In this document: in pieces, positions 18,586 through 27,507 of the stretch
Numbering within the stretch: position 1 is the first letter of the stretch
How the letters are laid out: the number at the start of each line of letters is the position of its first letter
Source: Roseiarcus sp963813555
Lineage (GTDB): Bacteria; Pseudomonadota; Alphaproteobacteria; Rhizobiales; Beijerinckiaceae
Assembly: GCA_963813555.1 (NCBI GenBank)
Contig: CAWEZX010000004.1
Location: 1 to 64,000, forward strand
Reading direction: 5' to 3'
DNA: 64,000 bases
The notes under the pieces: generated by a model
Seen by the model: the letters and a program-made list of their open reading frames with translations, nothing else
Told to the model about the DNA's origin: nothing
The model's database searches: none
Position numbers and translations under genes: made by a program

Positions 18586-18615
18586 TGTTACACTTGTTAC
18601 ACTTGTTACACTTGC
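18586..18615 (+). repeat. Tandem 9-bp TGTTACACT repeats, 3' of DUF3631 gene
   Basis: Three head-to-tail TGTTACACT units. Two further units occur in reverse orientation at 19661-19678 on the other side of the gene. The arrangement resembles iterons at replication origins or a multi-site operator. Confidence 0.6.
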
Positions 18616-18629
18616 TCGGGCCGGCCCGT

Positions 18630-19637
18630 TTACGCGTATCGTCTCCACATTTCTTCGAAGTCTACCGCAAACCAACATCTTGTGGCTGTTCCGCCTTGAT
18701 ATCTATATACCCTGTTCTCGATTTGGAATTCCCTAAGCATGCGAGCAATCTTGGTCTTTGTTAATTGATGTTCTGACCAGTCGACTTCGCTATATTCTAG
18801 TTTGAGCAAACGGTCCAACAGCATATCGTTGGTAAGGATATTTGTCTGCGCGTCAATAAAGATCTCGTGAATATCGCGTAGCAACGATTCCTTAATATCC
18901 GGAATATTTTTTTCTTTGTAGAATTCGCTCATTGCCGTGTAAGCGATCATACTGCGATCTACGGCATTGCCGATTGCTATGAGTGGGCGCCACTTATCTG
19001 CATCACGTCCGATGACTTGTGTTGGCATTCTTGGGCTTGGATCTAAAGTTACCCGATCTGCCCATCCCGCTACTTCCGCCGAATAAAATGCGTCTCTTGG
19101 ATTAAATATTTCCCTTTGTTCGGTAGAGCGATGCATGGGAACAATAATTGATCTGGACATAAGAGTAACTGGTAAACGCCCAATACCCGCAAGAGCAAGA
19201 GGGCCATAAACGGGATACTTTATGACTTCACCATCCTTGCCGGTACGGGGCGCAGAACCTCCGACTTCATGACCATTGTTTAAAATCGCCTTCATGCTTT
19301 TCATAATACTCATATTATCGACTTCGTCCAAAAGAAGCGTATGACTACCAGCTAAACGGAATGTAGATGCTATAGTTGGATCAATTAACTTTTCTGGATT
19401 CCATACCATCGAATTCAAAATATTCAACACTGTGCTTTTCCCGCAGTTTGGTACTGGGCTAAGAATTGCCAATCTCGGCGATTTAGGGAAGTGATTATAA
19501 ATGTGAGTATGTAGCGCCCAGAGAGCTATTCCGACAATGTGGTGTGGCTTAGCGTCGATATGTCTGGCAAAAGCGCCGCATACTTGGTCAAAAATGTTTG
19601 TATCGCTGTTAAGCGATGAAGTCGATAGATTACCCAT
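18630..19637 (-). CDS. DUF3631-type ATPase, phage/plasmid primase-helicase family
   Basis: 335 residues. Walker A lies at residues 61-69 (PVPNCGKST) and a Walker B-like LLLDEVD at 101-107; the MKAILNNGHE and RTGKDGEV segments are characteristic of DUF3631. This domain is usually the C-terminal part of DNA primase or helicase proteins of plasmids, prophages and satellites; here it stands alone without a TOPRIM or polymerase part. The C-terminal ~80 residues form a separate winged-helix-like region (LTKTKIARMLREFQI). Low-GC codon use matches the island. Direct repeats lie on both sides of the gene. Confidence 0.8.
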   Translation of the reverse strand: MGNLSTSSLNSDTNIFDQVCGAFARHIDAKPHHIVGIALWALHTHIYNHFPKSPRLAILSPVPNCGKSTVLNILNSMVWNPEKLIDPTIASTFRLAGSHTLLLDEVDNMSIMKSMKAILNNGHEVGGSAPRTGKDGEVIKYPVYGPLALAGIGRLPVTLMSRSIIVPMHRSTEQREIFNPRDAFYSAEVAGWADRVTLDPSPRMPTQVIGRDADKWRPLIAIGNAVDRSMIAYTAMSEFYKEKNIPDIKESLLRDIHEIFIDAQTNILTNDMLLDRLLKLEYSEVDWSEHQLTKTKIARMLREFQIENRVYRYQGGTATRCWFAVDFEEMWRRYA

Positions 19638-19660
19638 AAGCTTCTGCTATCGGCCTCGAA

Positions 19661-19678
19661 AGTGTAACAAGTGTAACA
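19661..19678 (-). repeat. Two 9-bp repeats upstream of DUF3631 gene, inverted orientation
   Basis: AGTGTAACAAGTGTAACA is the complement of two TGTTACACT units found downstream of the gene. It ends about 24 bp upstream of the start codon and could act as an operator or as part of an origin. Confidence 0.6.
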
Positions 19679-19885
19679 TTCATGCTCCTGTGCTAGGCTA
19701 TTCCGGGCGGAAAAGCAAGTATTAAGTTCGGTTAGATGGCTGAAGACTGTCAATATACTTGGATTCGCTTTGTGGTTGTTTGTTTTGGTTTGAATATCTT
19801 TGATCTTCTTCGATTTGGTTGCGCCCAAATTCCTGAACGATCACAAAGCTTGACCGCACCCATCGCATGTTCCATTTTTGTTCTC

Positions 19886-20191
19886 ATGGAAGTCGAGACG
19901 CTAGGCGTGGCGCGGAGCCCTGGCTGGAAGGTGCACATGCGCTGCGCCAACGGCTATCGGCGGGAGACTCGGTCTATGAGGCGCTGCGTCTACCGCAAGC
20001 AGCTTGACCTAGTGGTGCAAATCTTACGCTTGGTACCCGCCAATTCGGCCCGGTCAGACAGCCCGAAATCGACGCGGAGCGGAAGTTGCGATGGTGCAAA
20101 ATTCAAGAATTGTGCTTGCGCGGATTCGGAACCGAAATCAGCCTGGCTTTTGAGAGACACGCCGAAACGTGGGCGTGCCCCCTCGAATTAG
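19886..20191 (+). pseudogene. Remnant of a short conserved hypothetical gene
   Basis: The frame from ATG 19886 begins with VARSPGWKVHMRCANGYRR and RRCVYRKQLDLVVQ, which reminds me of a small conserved alphaproteobacterial protein with a C-terminal Cys pair. After about residue 50 the resemblance stops and the sequence becomes low-quality. I read it as a broken gene fragment. The match is from memory and weak. Confidence 0.3.
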
Positions 20192-20254
20192 GGTTCTAGG
20201 CGCGAAGCGGCCCCGCACCTCGCGAGCGCTGCGCTGGTTGGGGGCGTTAAGCGC

Positions 20255-20740
20255 CTACTTCGGAACCGGCGCGACGAATTGCGAGACGAGCAGCCAAGCT
20301 CCGTCACGCTTTTCGAAGACGTGGCTCAAGAACACGTTCACGCTTGCTGCCGTACCGTTCTTAAGTTTGTACGTAACCATCGCAATTCCCATCGAACGGG
20401 CCAAGTCTCCCTTGATCTGGACGTGAGGGCCATCCGCCAGAACGTTTTTCAATTCGGCAAAGACGAGAAAATTCCCGTCGATGAATTTCTTCACCGCATC
20501 CCAACCCACGGCAATGGTTCGGGAGCCCGGTTCGATGTCCACCACGGTGTCGTCGTGCACCCAAAGCGCTTCCATTTTGGCCGGATCCAGTGAATCCACC
20601 GCGGCAGTGTAAGCCGCCACGGCGGCCTTTACGGCGTCCGCATCGGATTGCGCGTAGCTGTTCGTTCCCCAGACGCACGCGATCGCCATAACGGCGGCAA
20701 ACGCCCATTTCTTTTTTGTGATTGTGGCACACTTGCGCAT
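20255..20740 (-). CDS. Exported SnoaL/NTF2-like protein
   Basis: 161 residues from the ATG at 20740 (GAGGAC upstream). A signal peptide ends near YAQS (about residue 30). The mature part is a single NTF2-like domain of the SgcJ/EcaC type: AVAAYTAAVDSLDPAKMEAL, then WVHDDTVVDIEPGSRTIAVGWDA and a C-terminal strand ending LLVSQFVAPVP. Members bind small molecules or act as accessory enzymes in the periplasm; no substrate can be inferred. GC-rich codon use unlike the flanking island genes suggests separate cargo. Confidence 0.75.
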   Translation of the reverse strand: MRKCATITKKKWAFAAVMAIACVWGTNSYAQSDADAVKAAVAAYTAAVDSLDPAKMEALWVHDDTVVDIEPGSRTIAVGWDAVKKFIDGNFLVFAELKNVLADGPHVQIKGDLARSMGIAMVTYKLKNGTAASVNVFLSHVFEKRDGAWLLVSQFVAPVPK

Positions 20741-21488
20741 AATCGTGTCCTCGTCTTCACGCCGCATTTCGTGTGCGGCGCGACAAAATGCCACAATTTG
20801 ACCATTAATCCAATTTCGCCGTTGGCTTCTCGGCGGCGACCGTGATCCGGATAATCTGCGCGGTCCTTTATCGTCTCTTAAAAAAGGAAGGTCTTTGAGA
20901 GAGCGGCAAATGCGCGGAGCGGATCGTCGGCGAACGCCGCGAAAGCGCGTCTCAAAACTCATTCTTGATTCTCCTACCGCTCAAAAGCGCGCGGAGCCGC
21001 GAGTTTCGAGCGGTGTACAATTCAAGATTTTTGCACGGAAAGTTGGCACGAATAAAATCAACGGGTTAGGCGCTGCAGAAATCATGTGCAAAGAGACGGC
21101 TTTCCGCCGAGGCCGTGTAAAAACTCAGCGAAGTTCTGTAAACGATCAAGCAGAGCAAGACTTTTCGCGATTTTTTCGGCTCTGAACGCTCTAATGCCTC
21201 GCAAAAGCGAACGAAACAGGCTCGTGTGAAAACGCGCGGAAGTTTTTACACAGCCTCCGCCCTTTTGAGACATCGCCTGTCGGGTACCACGCGTTTGATT
21301 TGAACCACTAGAGACGCTGGTTTGTACGCGCGGCCCAAACTTCCCACTTTCGCGGCCAGAGTCGCGCCTCATGTGTCCTAGCTGCGGGAATTGACGGGTC
21401 ACGGTGGTCTTTGAGCCGCCGAGCATTGCGCAAGTGGGGAGAGGGTGATCTGAAGTACGTTCGCCTCGGTGCCGCACTGTAGAAAGAC
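20741..21488. other. Gene-free interval with an IS-like inverted repeat
   Basis: About 750 bp with no supportable gene. It contains the 145-bp structure at 21111-21255 (separate entry). ORFs here lack ribosome-binding sites and plausible composition. Confidence 0.45.
21111..21255. mobile_element. Short inverted-repeat element, MITE-like or IS remnant
   Basis: Starts GGCCGTGTAAAAACT and ends AGTTTTTACACAGCC, an imperfect terminal inverted repeat of about 14 bp around roughly 115 bp of non-coding sequence. TTTTTACACAGCC-type ends are common on rhizobial IS elements, so this is probably a non-autonomous derivative or a deletion product. Confidence 0.5.
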
Positions 21489-21884
21489 CTAACCGCCACA
21501 CTTAGCGACTTCATTCGGGTCTAAAGCGGCCTTATGAAAATTCTTCTCGCCACGAGCGAAGGCTCTGTTCATGGTCGTTGATGCCGGGTCGTCTTGTCTC
21601 AAAAGTATTCTTTTTTGTTTGACACACCACAATTGCGCAGGCGTACTGATGCGCTGATTGCAAGTATTAACAATCGCTTGGTTCTTTGGATCAAATCTTA
21701 CTTCGAAATATCCGGGGTTAGGGTCCCCTTTTTTGTAATCACCGTAATCCGCCGCGATCGCAATTCTTATACACTTCTTATGAATTTGTTCCGGCGATAA
21801 TCCCGAATAGGCCGTCTCGTCTGCATGGGCGACGCCGACCGCGAGCGCAAAGGCGAAAACGGTGAGGATTAAGAGCTTTGTCAT
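21489..21884 (-). CDS. Small exported protein, unknown
   Basis: 131 residues with a signal peptide (LLILTVFAFALAVGVAHA, cleavage about residue 21). Mature protein has four Cys (HKKCIRI, NTCNQR, LWCVKQ, AKCGG) that could form two disulphides. No family recognised. It lies within the island but is isolated, with gaps on both sides. Confidence 0.55.
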   Translation of the reverse strand: MTKLLILTVFAFALAVGVAHADETAYSGLSPEQIHKKCIRIAIAADYGDYKKGDPNPGYFEVRFDPKNQAIVNTCNQRISTPAQLWCVKQKRILLRQDDPASTTMNRAFARGEKNFHKAALDPNEVAKCGG

Positions 21885-21997
21885 GTTTCGTCCTTTCCGC
21901 GGTCTTGTTGTCTCGTTTGGAGGGAAACCAGCAGATCAACTGGGTTGCCGACCGCTAGAGCGCCTGTGGGTGCCTTGAGCGTCAGCGAAGGTTGAAA

Positions 21998-22384
21998 CTA
22001 CCCAACCTTCGCCAAATGCTTCTCCCTCAATTCCTCGACACTGAATGGCTTCTTTGTCTTTTGTGACCGGTGCATCCGGCCGTCGTGATGAGGGGTCGTT
22101 TTGAACTCGCATATCGGGCAGGGCAGGTCTCTCGGTTGGCGCTTCGGAGCTTGAGAGGAGGCTTTGCGCGGCGCTCTGGGGGTCGTGGCTGTGGAAGCGC
22201 CCTCAGAGAGGGTGTAGTGGAACCCTAGCTCGTTAAGCTCGGCCACGGCCTTTTCAGCGTTATCAAGGGCCTCTTTCTTGGCACCTTCCAAAAGCTCGGC
22301 GCGCTGCGCATCAAGGGCTTTCAGTTTCTCTAGAACGGTGGTCAATGATGGCTCCTGTGAGAGTGAATCTCGAACTGCATTCAT
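21998..22384 (-). CDS. Small protein with predicted coiled coil and C2H2-like motif
   Basis: 128 residues. The first half is a charged helical segment (LEKLKALDAQRAELLEGAKKE), possibly a coiled coil. The second half has a basic linker and then LPCPICEFKTTPHHDGRMH, a Cys-x2-Cys...His...His arrangement compatible with a zinc finger. The ending PFSVEELREKHLAKV is well ordered. The layout loosely resembles H-NS-type proteins (oligomerisation plus DNA-binding ends) but I cannot assign it to that family. Confidence 0.55.
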   Translation of the reverse strand: MNAVRDSLSQEPSLTTVLEKLKALDAQRAELLEGAKKEALDNAEKAVAELNELGFHYTLSEGASTATTPRAPRKASSQAPKRQPRDLPCPICEFKTTPHHDGRMHRSQKTKKPFSVEELREKHLAKVG

Positions 22385-22423
22385 AAGTGATTCTTGGTTT
22401 TTGGGCTAGAGGGTAGGACTGCC

Positions 22424-22855
22424 ATGAAGCTCGCGGTACGTGCCCTTCTGTTCGTGGCCTTAAGCACCATCACGACTGGGCGGGCGCAGACTCCAGCCCT
22501 GTTGTTGTATGGGGGCGATGACCACCAGACATTTCTAGGATGCGCCAATTGTTCGAAGTTTGAGGGAGATTCGATCTGCAACCAGTTCGGACAATTCGGT
22601 AGTGAATTTCAAAGTGATAGCATCTGGAATATGTTCGGCACATATGGCAGCAAATTTAATTCGAGCAGTCCATGGAATGAGTTTGCCCAACGTAGCGTTG
22701 CCATTGTCGATCGGAACGGCGGTTTCTACGGGTATCTGACTGCGAACAAGGTCGCAGCCAATCGAACCACCATCGCGGCGCTCAATCAGCTCTCGGATGT
22801 GGCGGCTGAGAGCAGTGAACTTACCACCGTTAGAAATATGTTCTGTGGTTTGTAA
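22424..22855 (+). CDS. Exported repeat protein (143 aa)
   Basis: Start ATG 22424 with GAGGGTAGG upstream. Signal peptide to about residue 21 (GRAQ). The mature region holds three imperfect ~16-residue repeats: DSICNQFGQFGSEFQS, DSIWNMFGTYGSKFNS and SSPWNEFA, preceded by a CANC motif. Similar S-x-W-N-x-F/Y-G repeats occur in small exported proteins of unknown role. A second exported-protein gene follows 93 bp downstream. These are unusual cargo for a satellite island. Confidence 0.6.
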   Translation: MKLAVRALLFVALSTITTGRAQTPALLLYGGDDHQTFLGCANCSKFEGDSICNQFGQFGSEFQSDSIWNMFGTYGSKFNSSSPWNEFAQRSVAIVDRNGGFYGYLTANKVAANRTTIAALNQLSDVAAESSELTTVRNMFCGL

Positions 22856-22948
22856 TCGAAACGCGCTCCGGACATGGTGACGATGGATCGGGCGCTGTGG
22901 TACATGGATGCGAGGTGATTCCGGCACTACGCACTGAGAAGGAATTTG

Positions 22949-23623
22949 ATGCTCACCCGTCGCTCGTTTGTGGCCACTTGCTGCGTGTTGTTGGGCTGTT
23001 TGGCTACTGATGCGCCTGCCCAGGCTTGGCAAGAATGGATGACGGACTTTTTCTCGAAGGCGGTAAGGCTAGCGTTGGCCAACGTGGATCAGATTATGTA
23101 TGGCCTGTTGCGTGTAGTTACTGACGTGAAAATTCTAACTGGCATCCGTGATAGGGCAGAGGATGTCAGGAGAAAGCTGACCGATTCGACTCCAGAACAT
23201 CATCTCAATGTCAAATTAGCAGAATGGCTAAAACGCTACGACTCGTGGATAAATGAGAAGGCTAACCCTGGCGAAAGCAATGTGGCATTTAGGGAACGTT
23301 TGGAGCGCGAACGAGGTGCGCTTCAAACCGAATGGAGCGATTGCAATCACGATGCAATTGACGCGCTAAAGGAGATTGAAAATTTAGGCATTGAACTAGA
23401 AAGTATTGATCCTGGCGCTATCTCTTCGGAAGAATGGCGGGTTTATAAGATCTTACTTAGTGATGAGAAAATGGTAATAGCAGTAATCAATGCTGATATG
23501 CCGACGAACCCAGTTTCCATAAATCGTCTGCGCGAAGTGGCAAAGCAATTGGGAGATATTGTAACTGTCATTGATAAGGGAGTTGGTAATTTTGACTATG
23601 TTATTAAGAAGTACTCAAAATAG
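22949..23623 (+). CDS. Exported helical protein, unknown (224 aa)
   Basis: ATG at 22949 with AGAAGGAA upstream; the TTG immediately before it is not needed. The N-terminus (TRRSFVATCCVLLGCLA) is a signal peptide, possibly Tat-like from the RRSF motif, though a lipoprotein-type Cys is also present. The remainder is mostly predicted helix (ERLERERGALQTEW, IDALKEIENLGIELES). No family recognised. Moderate GC and position fit the island. Confidence 0.55.
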   Translation: MLTRRSFVATCCVLLGCLATDAPAQAWQEWMTDFFSKAVRLALANVDQIMYGLLRVVTDVKILTGIRDRAEDVRRKLTDSTPEHHLNVKLAEWLKRYDSWINEKANPGESNVAFRERLERERGALQTEWSDCNHDAIDALKEIENLGIELESIDPGAISSEEWRVYKILLSDEKMVIAVINADMPTNPVSINRLREVAKQLGDIVTVIDKGVGNFDYVIKKYSK

Positions 23624-23759
23624 AATTTTGAAGCGCCCGGTCACCGTGGTGACGTTAGTCATTGGATATTTGGCCAGCCATCGTTGTTGCTTGACTAGGA
23701 ATTACGCGTCGTAGTACGTAGTTGACAAATGGGTGTGGCTCCATCAAGAGGTTCTTCCT

Positions 23760-24362
23760 GTGGGTTCAAAACGTAGCAAGAAACCATCCTTGCATAGCTT
23801 GTCTCGCCTACCCATAAATTTGCCAACATACTTCAAAGAACTAGAGGGAGAGAGTGACCGCGCGTGTGCCTTGATTGCGGGGGCTGCAATATCTGAGGGG
23901 ATGGGTGATTTACTGAAGCTTTTTTTGGTCAAATTAAAGGAAGTTGATATTGACCGTTTGTTTCACGACCAAGGGGCGCCACTTGGAGATTTTGCCGGTC
24001 GAACTGATATTTCATTTGCTCTTGGCTTAATAAGTCCGCAGGAGCGCCTTGTTGCGAATGCCATACGCGGAATAAGAAATCTATTTGCACACACACTAGC
24101 TCAGATTGATTTCTCACATGAATCAATTGTTGCTGCGCTGTCAAAAGTATCGGCGTGGCCTTCATCCAACACACCTCTACCAGGAAAGCAAACCAAACTG
24201 TTTTTCGCTGGGGAATCAATGAGACTTTATTTGACGTTGCGTGCTCGTAGCAGGTACCTAACCAAGCAACGTTCTGGATTGGCTGGGGCACGACCTGTTC
24301 CACTTTATGAACTATGCAAGGAGACAGATGAAGTGCCGTGGCTCGTGGAGCATGTTCTCTAG
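23760..24362 (+). CDS. MltR/DUF4145-like (HEPN-type) protein
   Basis: About 200 residues. I favour the GTG at 23760 (AAGAGG upstream) over the GTG at 23733. The family pattern is clear: YFKELEGESDRACALIAGAA, then DFAGRTDISFALGLISPQE and NAIRGIRNLFAHTL, the R-x-x-R-N-x-F-A-H signature of the mannitol-repressor MltR group. That R-x4-6-H element is the hallmark of HEPN-fold proteins. Such proteins occur in mobile elements, sometimes as toxin or defence parts, but no partner gene is evident here. Confidence 0.72.
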   Translation: MGSKRSKKPSLHSLSRLPINLPTYFKELEGESDRACALIAGAAISEGMGDLLKLFLVKLKEVDIDRLFHDQGAPLGDFAGRTDISFALGLISPQERLVANAIRGIRNLFAHTLAQIDFSHESIVAALSKVSAWPSSNTPLPGKQTKLFFAGESMRLYLTLRARSRYLTKQRSGLAGARPVPLYELCKETDEVPWLVEHVL

Positions 24363-25555
24363 TTGCGCCCCATGACTGTGACGAACGTAGGATAGCCGTT
24401 TAGATTATCATACAGAACGCCGGTGTATATCATTTCGATTTTAAAATTTGACGCATTTCCGGGAATGGTCACCAAAGTCAATGGGTTTGAAACAGGTCAA
24501 AACCACTTTCTACGGACGATGGCGGACGAGCTACCGGACCAAGATCGAGGAGCGCAGACAATGGTTGGCTAAGTGCCTCTAATAATTCACGATTTTCTCT
24601 CGTTAGGCAACGCCGATGACATAGAAACGCAGCCATATCAATGAGTTACGCGCTATTGCCCATGTCTAGCAAGCTGATTGCTAGCGCTGCACAGTGCAAT
24701 GTGGTGATTTAGCAGGGAGTTGCGGAGCCTTCAGCCAATAGCCGCAATGAAGGGTTATAGGCGCGACCTGCAAAGGGCCACAAGCCACAGGCAACGGATG
24801 ATGAGCGTGCCAAACCGGACAGGATGGGGCCGTTTGTGGGCTGTGAGCGGCGATGTGCGTTAATGCGTGCCAGAGGGTCATTCGATCAACATGGGAGGAT
24901 CGCTGACGGTCCACAAGGCTGCGCTCCGAGAGTGATGGTCGATGGTCGCCGGCTGCCGGATTGTGGACAACGGATCGTGGACTTCGAGGATGGTCTATGA
25001 CGATGATGGGGCAACCGGCGCTCGGCTTGATGCGCCAGAGGAGATCGCTTTCCGCTACGTTACTGCGTTACAACGTTACATCACTGAGTGCTTTGGGGGC
25101 GCTCCAGGTTGGTGAGGTCAATCATTGATGGGTGATGAAAGTATCATCCTGGCCTGTTTTCCAATGAAAAAGTAGCGCCAGCCTGTTGATCTACAGAAGT
25201 AGCGCGCTTGTTTCTTCGCTACTTCTAATGCTGCTAAAAATATCTAATAATAACAATAACTTACATAGTAAAGTAGCAAGGTAGCAAGGTAGCATATATT
25301 TTACTTGGAGTAGGAAACGTGATCTAAGAAAGCAAGTGCCTGACGAAATAATTATGAATGGCTGGCAGCGCGCCCCGCCGCTCCGGGAGCGGTTCCCCCT
25401 CGACGATACCCCCCTGCTACCCGCTACCTGTCTAAATACCTAGTGAAAATAACGGCTTAGCAGGTAGCGGCGGCAGCGGCCTTTTCGCGTTCTCGCCTAC
25501 CTAATAACTCTGTTGTTTACTACTTGATCAACATTACAATTTTTAGTTGCAATCC
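24363..25555. other. 1.2-kb non-coding interval 3' of the VapE gene; candidate origin region
   Basis: No protein gene is supported. From 25171 the pentamer GTAGC recurs in both orientations (separate entry), next to an AT-rich stretch at about 25230-25300. The left half (24.4-25.1 kb) is featureless to me. Confidence 0.5.
25171..25470. repeat. Iteron-like GTAGC cluster
   Basis: Nine GTAGC/GCTAC pentamers in 300 bp. Three are in tight tandem at 25272-25294 (AGTAGCAAGGTAGCAAGG then TAGCAT), and inverted ones occur at about 25218 and 25415-25430 (TGCTACCCGCTACCTG). The AT-rich TATCTAATAATAACAATAAC separates them. This resembles a replication origin recognised by an adjacent initiator-helicase. 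Confidence 0.5.
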
Positions 25556-27445
25556 TTAGAACGGCTTCCTACTCTGAAGCATGTCAATAACGTTTTCATC
25601 GAAATTTTCGTCTGGTGACCTACCCTCATCAGCAACTATTTTAGATAACATCACAAAAGCTCTCTCTTTGCTTTCTCCCTCGAAGTCTATACGATACCCG
25701 CGCAAATTGCTGTGATGTTTACGTTTTATCTGAGCGCTTCTCCATTTAATATCCTCGCTGAGTCCCTCGCACTTTTCCTTCTCTAAGACCACCAACTTAC
25801 TCATCGCTACGGAAAGAATTTGATCTGAAATTGTTGCTTTTTGATATTTCTCGTGCAGCCATTTCAAAACATCTCTAGTTAGGAAGTGAATAGATCTTTT
25901 GCCTTTCACCTCTCCGCCCTTCGATCTTAATGGCCACACTACGAAATCTTGAAATATAATCTCTGGCAGCCAATCCTCCCACTGTCCTCCATCAACCATC
26001 GAAGCGTTCTGGCGCCGCTCCGCCTCTGCCCAAAGGTCATGTGGTAGTTCCAAATATTTTGGGTATTCCTCAGCAATGCCTTTGCGCCGCATTTCTTCAA
26101 GGTAATTTGAGCGCAACCGCTCCATGTCAGCATAACTCTGCGCCCAAAGCTGGTCGCGGTTCAATCTCAACCAATCCTCGTCAATGGCTCTCTCGCTGTA
26201 AACAATGATGAACCGCCGATTGCCGGTTGGATCGCGCAACACTTTTAGCTCATTGCCCGTGTACCAGATGACATAAGCGATATTGACGCGCCGCATATCC
26301 TCCACTTTCCCATAGGCGTCTCGGCCTAGATATGAGTCGGTCGAAACGTCAGCTTTGATTCGGTTGAAGTCGGCCTTCCTGGCATCACCAAAGGTGTCAG
26401 CGTTCTCTACGGCGGCCACGCCGTTGCGCGTCTTTTCCGATTGAACCTTCGGATCGAGCTCAAAGAAATTGCAGCTGATGATGTTGTCCCGCCCATAAAG
26501 GATGCGGAGACCGGTGGTCTTCCCAGCGCCTTGCGCGCCAAAGGTACACAGCACAAGATCATACCAGACGCCTGGGTAAAAGACGCGCGCCATAGAGGCC
26601 AGCAAGTGCTGCCTGAAGGCTCTAACCGTAGAATGGAGATCATCCTCACCTTCTCCGGTCAATTTTAGCCCAAAAGCCTGAGCGCCACTCGCAAAGCGAT
26701 CTACTCCATCCCATTTGACTGCGCGGATTTTTTCCTGTAGCGAATGGAATTCGTTATCTTTAGCTATTTGGTGATAAGCGTCTTTTGCGACATCCATCGA
26801 ATACATTATGGTTTTACGCTCATAAATGTAGTTGCGCCACTCTCTAAGGATGGAATCAGTTTGCCTTGATTGATATTGTTCAATGCCCTTCTCGTCAGTG
26901 ATCACGCTGTATGACTTCCAGACGTCATTTCGAAGCTGAAGTTTCTTATCTTCGAGAAGTGAGCGCATCGCAACGATGGCGCAGAGAATCTTTTCTTTGG
27001 GCTTGCCACCGCTGGTGACATCTGACCAACTTATAATTGGGCATTTGAGTGCGTTCTGATTATTTCTCGCTTTGGAGTCTGCTATCTCATCATTGACGGC
27101 TTTAAACCACCTCTCGACATCTGGTGCACTGTATCGTGTTCGAATGATTGTGATGATTTTGTCATATAAAGCTCGAACTTCTGGCATTTGAGGATGTTTG
27201 GAAACGTCCAGATGGGACTTAATTTGAGCCATTTTAATGACTTCTTTGGCATCCAGAAATTCATTGTAACTACCCCAATTAATCACCAGATTTAAATGAC
27301 TAATATAATGTTGGATAAGGCGATCTTCCTTCTCACCCTTAGTTTTATCTTTGGGCGCTTCTGTACCAGCTTTTTGCTGGAACTGCGGAGTTTCATCCAA
27401 GCGCCTAATATGTTCACGCGCAGCAAGATCTTCTTCATCTGACAT
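25556..27445 (-). CDS. VapE-family (virulence-associated E) helicase
   Basis: 629 residues. An N-terminal ~230 residues with no recognised motif (KAVNDEIADS, DDEKGIEQYQ-type helical region) precedes the VapE ATPase: VKWDGVDR at about 244-250, Walker A at 303-311 (GAQGAGKTT), the VENADTFG acidic segment near 346 and the diagnostic TGNRRFIIVY at 407-416. VapE proteins are SF3-like helicases of satellites and prophages that work with or replace an initiator at the element's origin. A basic C-terminal domain (KRSIHFLTRDVLKWL) may bind DNA. Transcribed after the 27508-27810 gene with a 62-bp gap. The cluster of GTAGC repeats lies just 3'. Confidence 0.88.
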   Translation of the reverse strand: MSDEEDLAAREHIRRLDETPQFQQKAGTEAPKDKTKGEKEDRLIQHYISHLNLVINWGSYNEFLDAKEVIKMAQIKSHLDVSKHPQMPEVRALYDKIITIIRTRYSAPDVERWFKAVNDEIADSKARNNQNALKCPIISWSDVTSGGKPKEKILCAIVAMRSLLEDKKLQLRNDVWKSYSVITDEKGIEQYQSRQTDSILREWRNYIYERKTIMYSMDVAKDAYHQIAKDNEFHSLQEKIRAVKWDGVDRFASGAQAFGLKLTGEGEDDLHSTVRAFRQHLLASMARVFYPGVWYDLVLCTFGAQGAGKTTGLRILYGRDNIISCNFFELDPKVQSEKTRNGVAAVENADTFGDARKADFNRIKADVSTDSYLGRDAYGKVEDMRRVNIAYVIWYTGNELKVLRDPTGNRRFIIVYSERAIDEDWLRLNRDQLWAQSYADMERLRSNYLEEMRRKGIAEEYPKYLELPHDLWAEAERRQNASMVDGGQWEDWLPEIIFQDFVVWPLRSKGGEVKGKRSIHFLTRDVLKWLHEKYQKATISDQILSVAMSKLVVLEKEKCEGLSEDIKWRSAQIKRKHHSNLRGYRIDFEGESKERAFVMLSKIVADEGRSPDENFDENVIDMLQSRKPF

Positions 27446-27507
27446 AACATAAATTCCAATTCAGCTGGCGGTGCTACCTCCGCTGGGTGGGCGCTACTAA
27501 ATGCTAT

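Noticed and set aside
18552..18764. ORF encoding a Leu-His-Leu-rich peptide
   Set aside because: The LLHLLHLL pattern is only the translated TGTTACACT repeat.
24681..24914. A 77-codon ORF in the gap before VapE
   Set aside because: His/Pro-rich composition with no start signal; looks like chance reading of non-coding DNA.
25171..25470. CRISPR-like repeats
   Set aside because: The units are too short (5-8 bp), unevenly spaced and without spacers of equal length; no cas genes are present.
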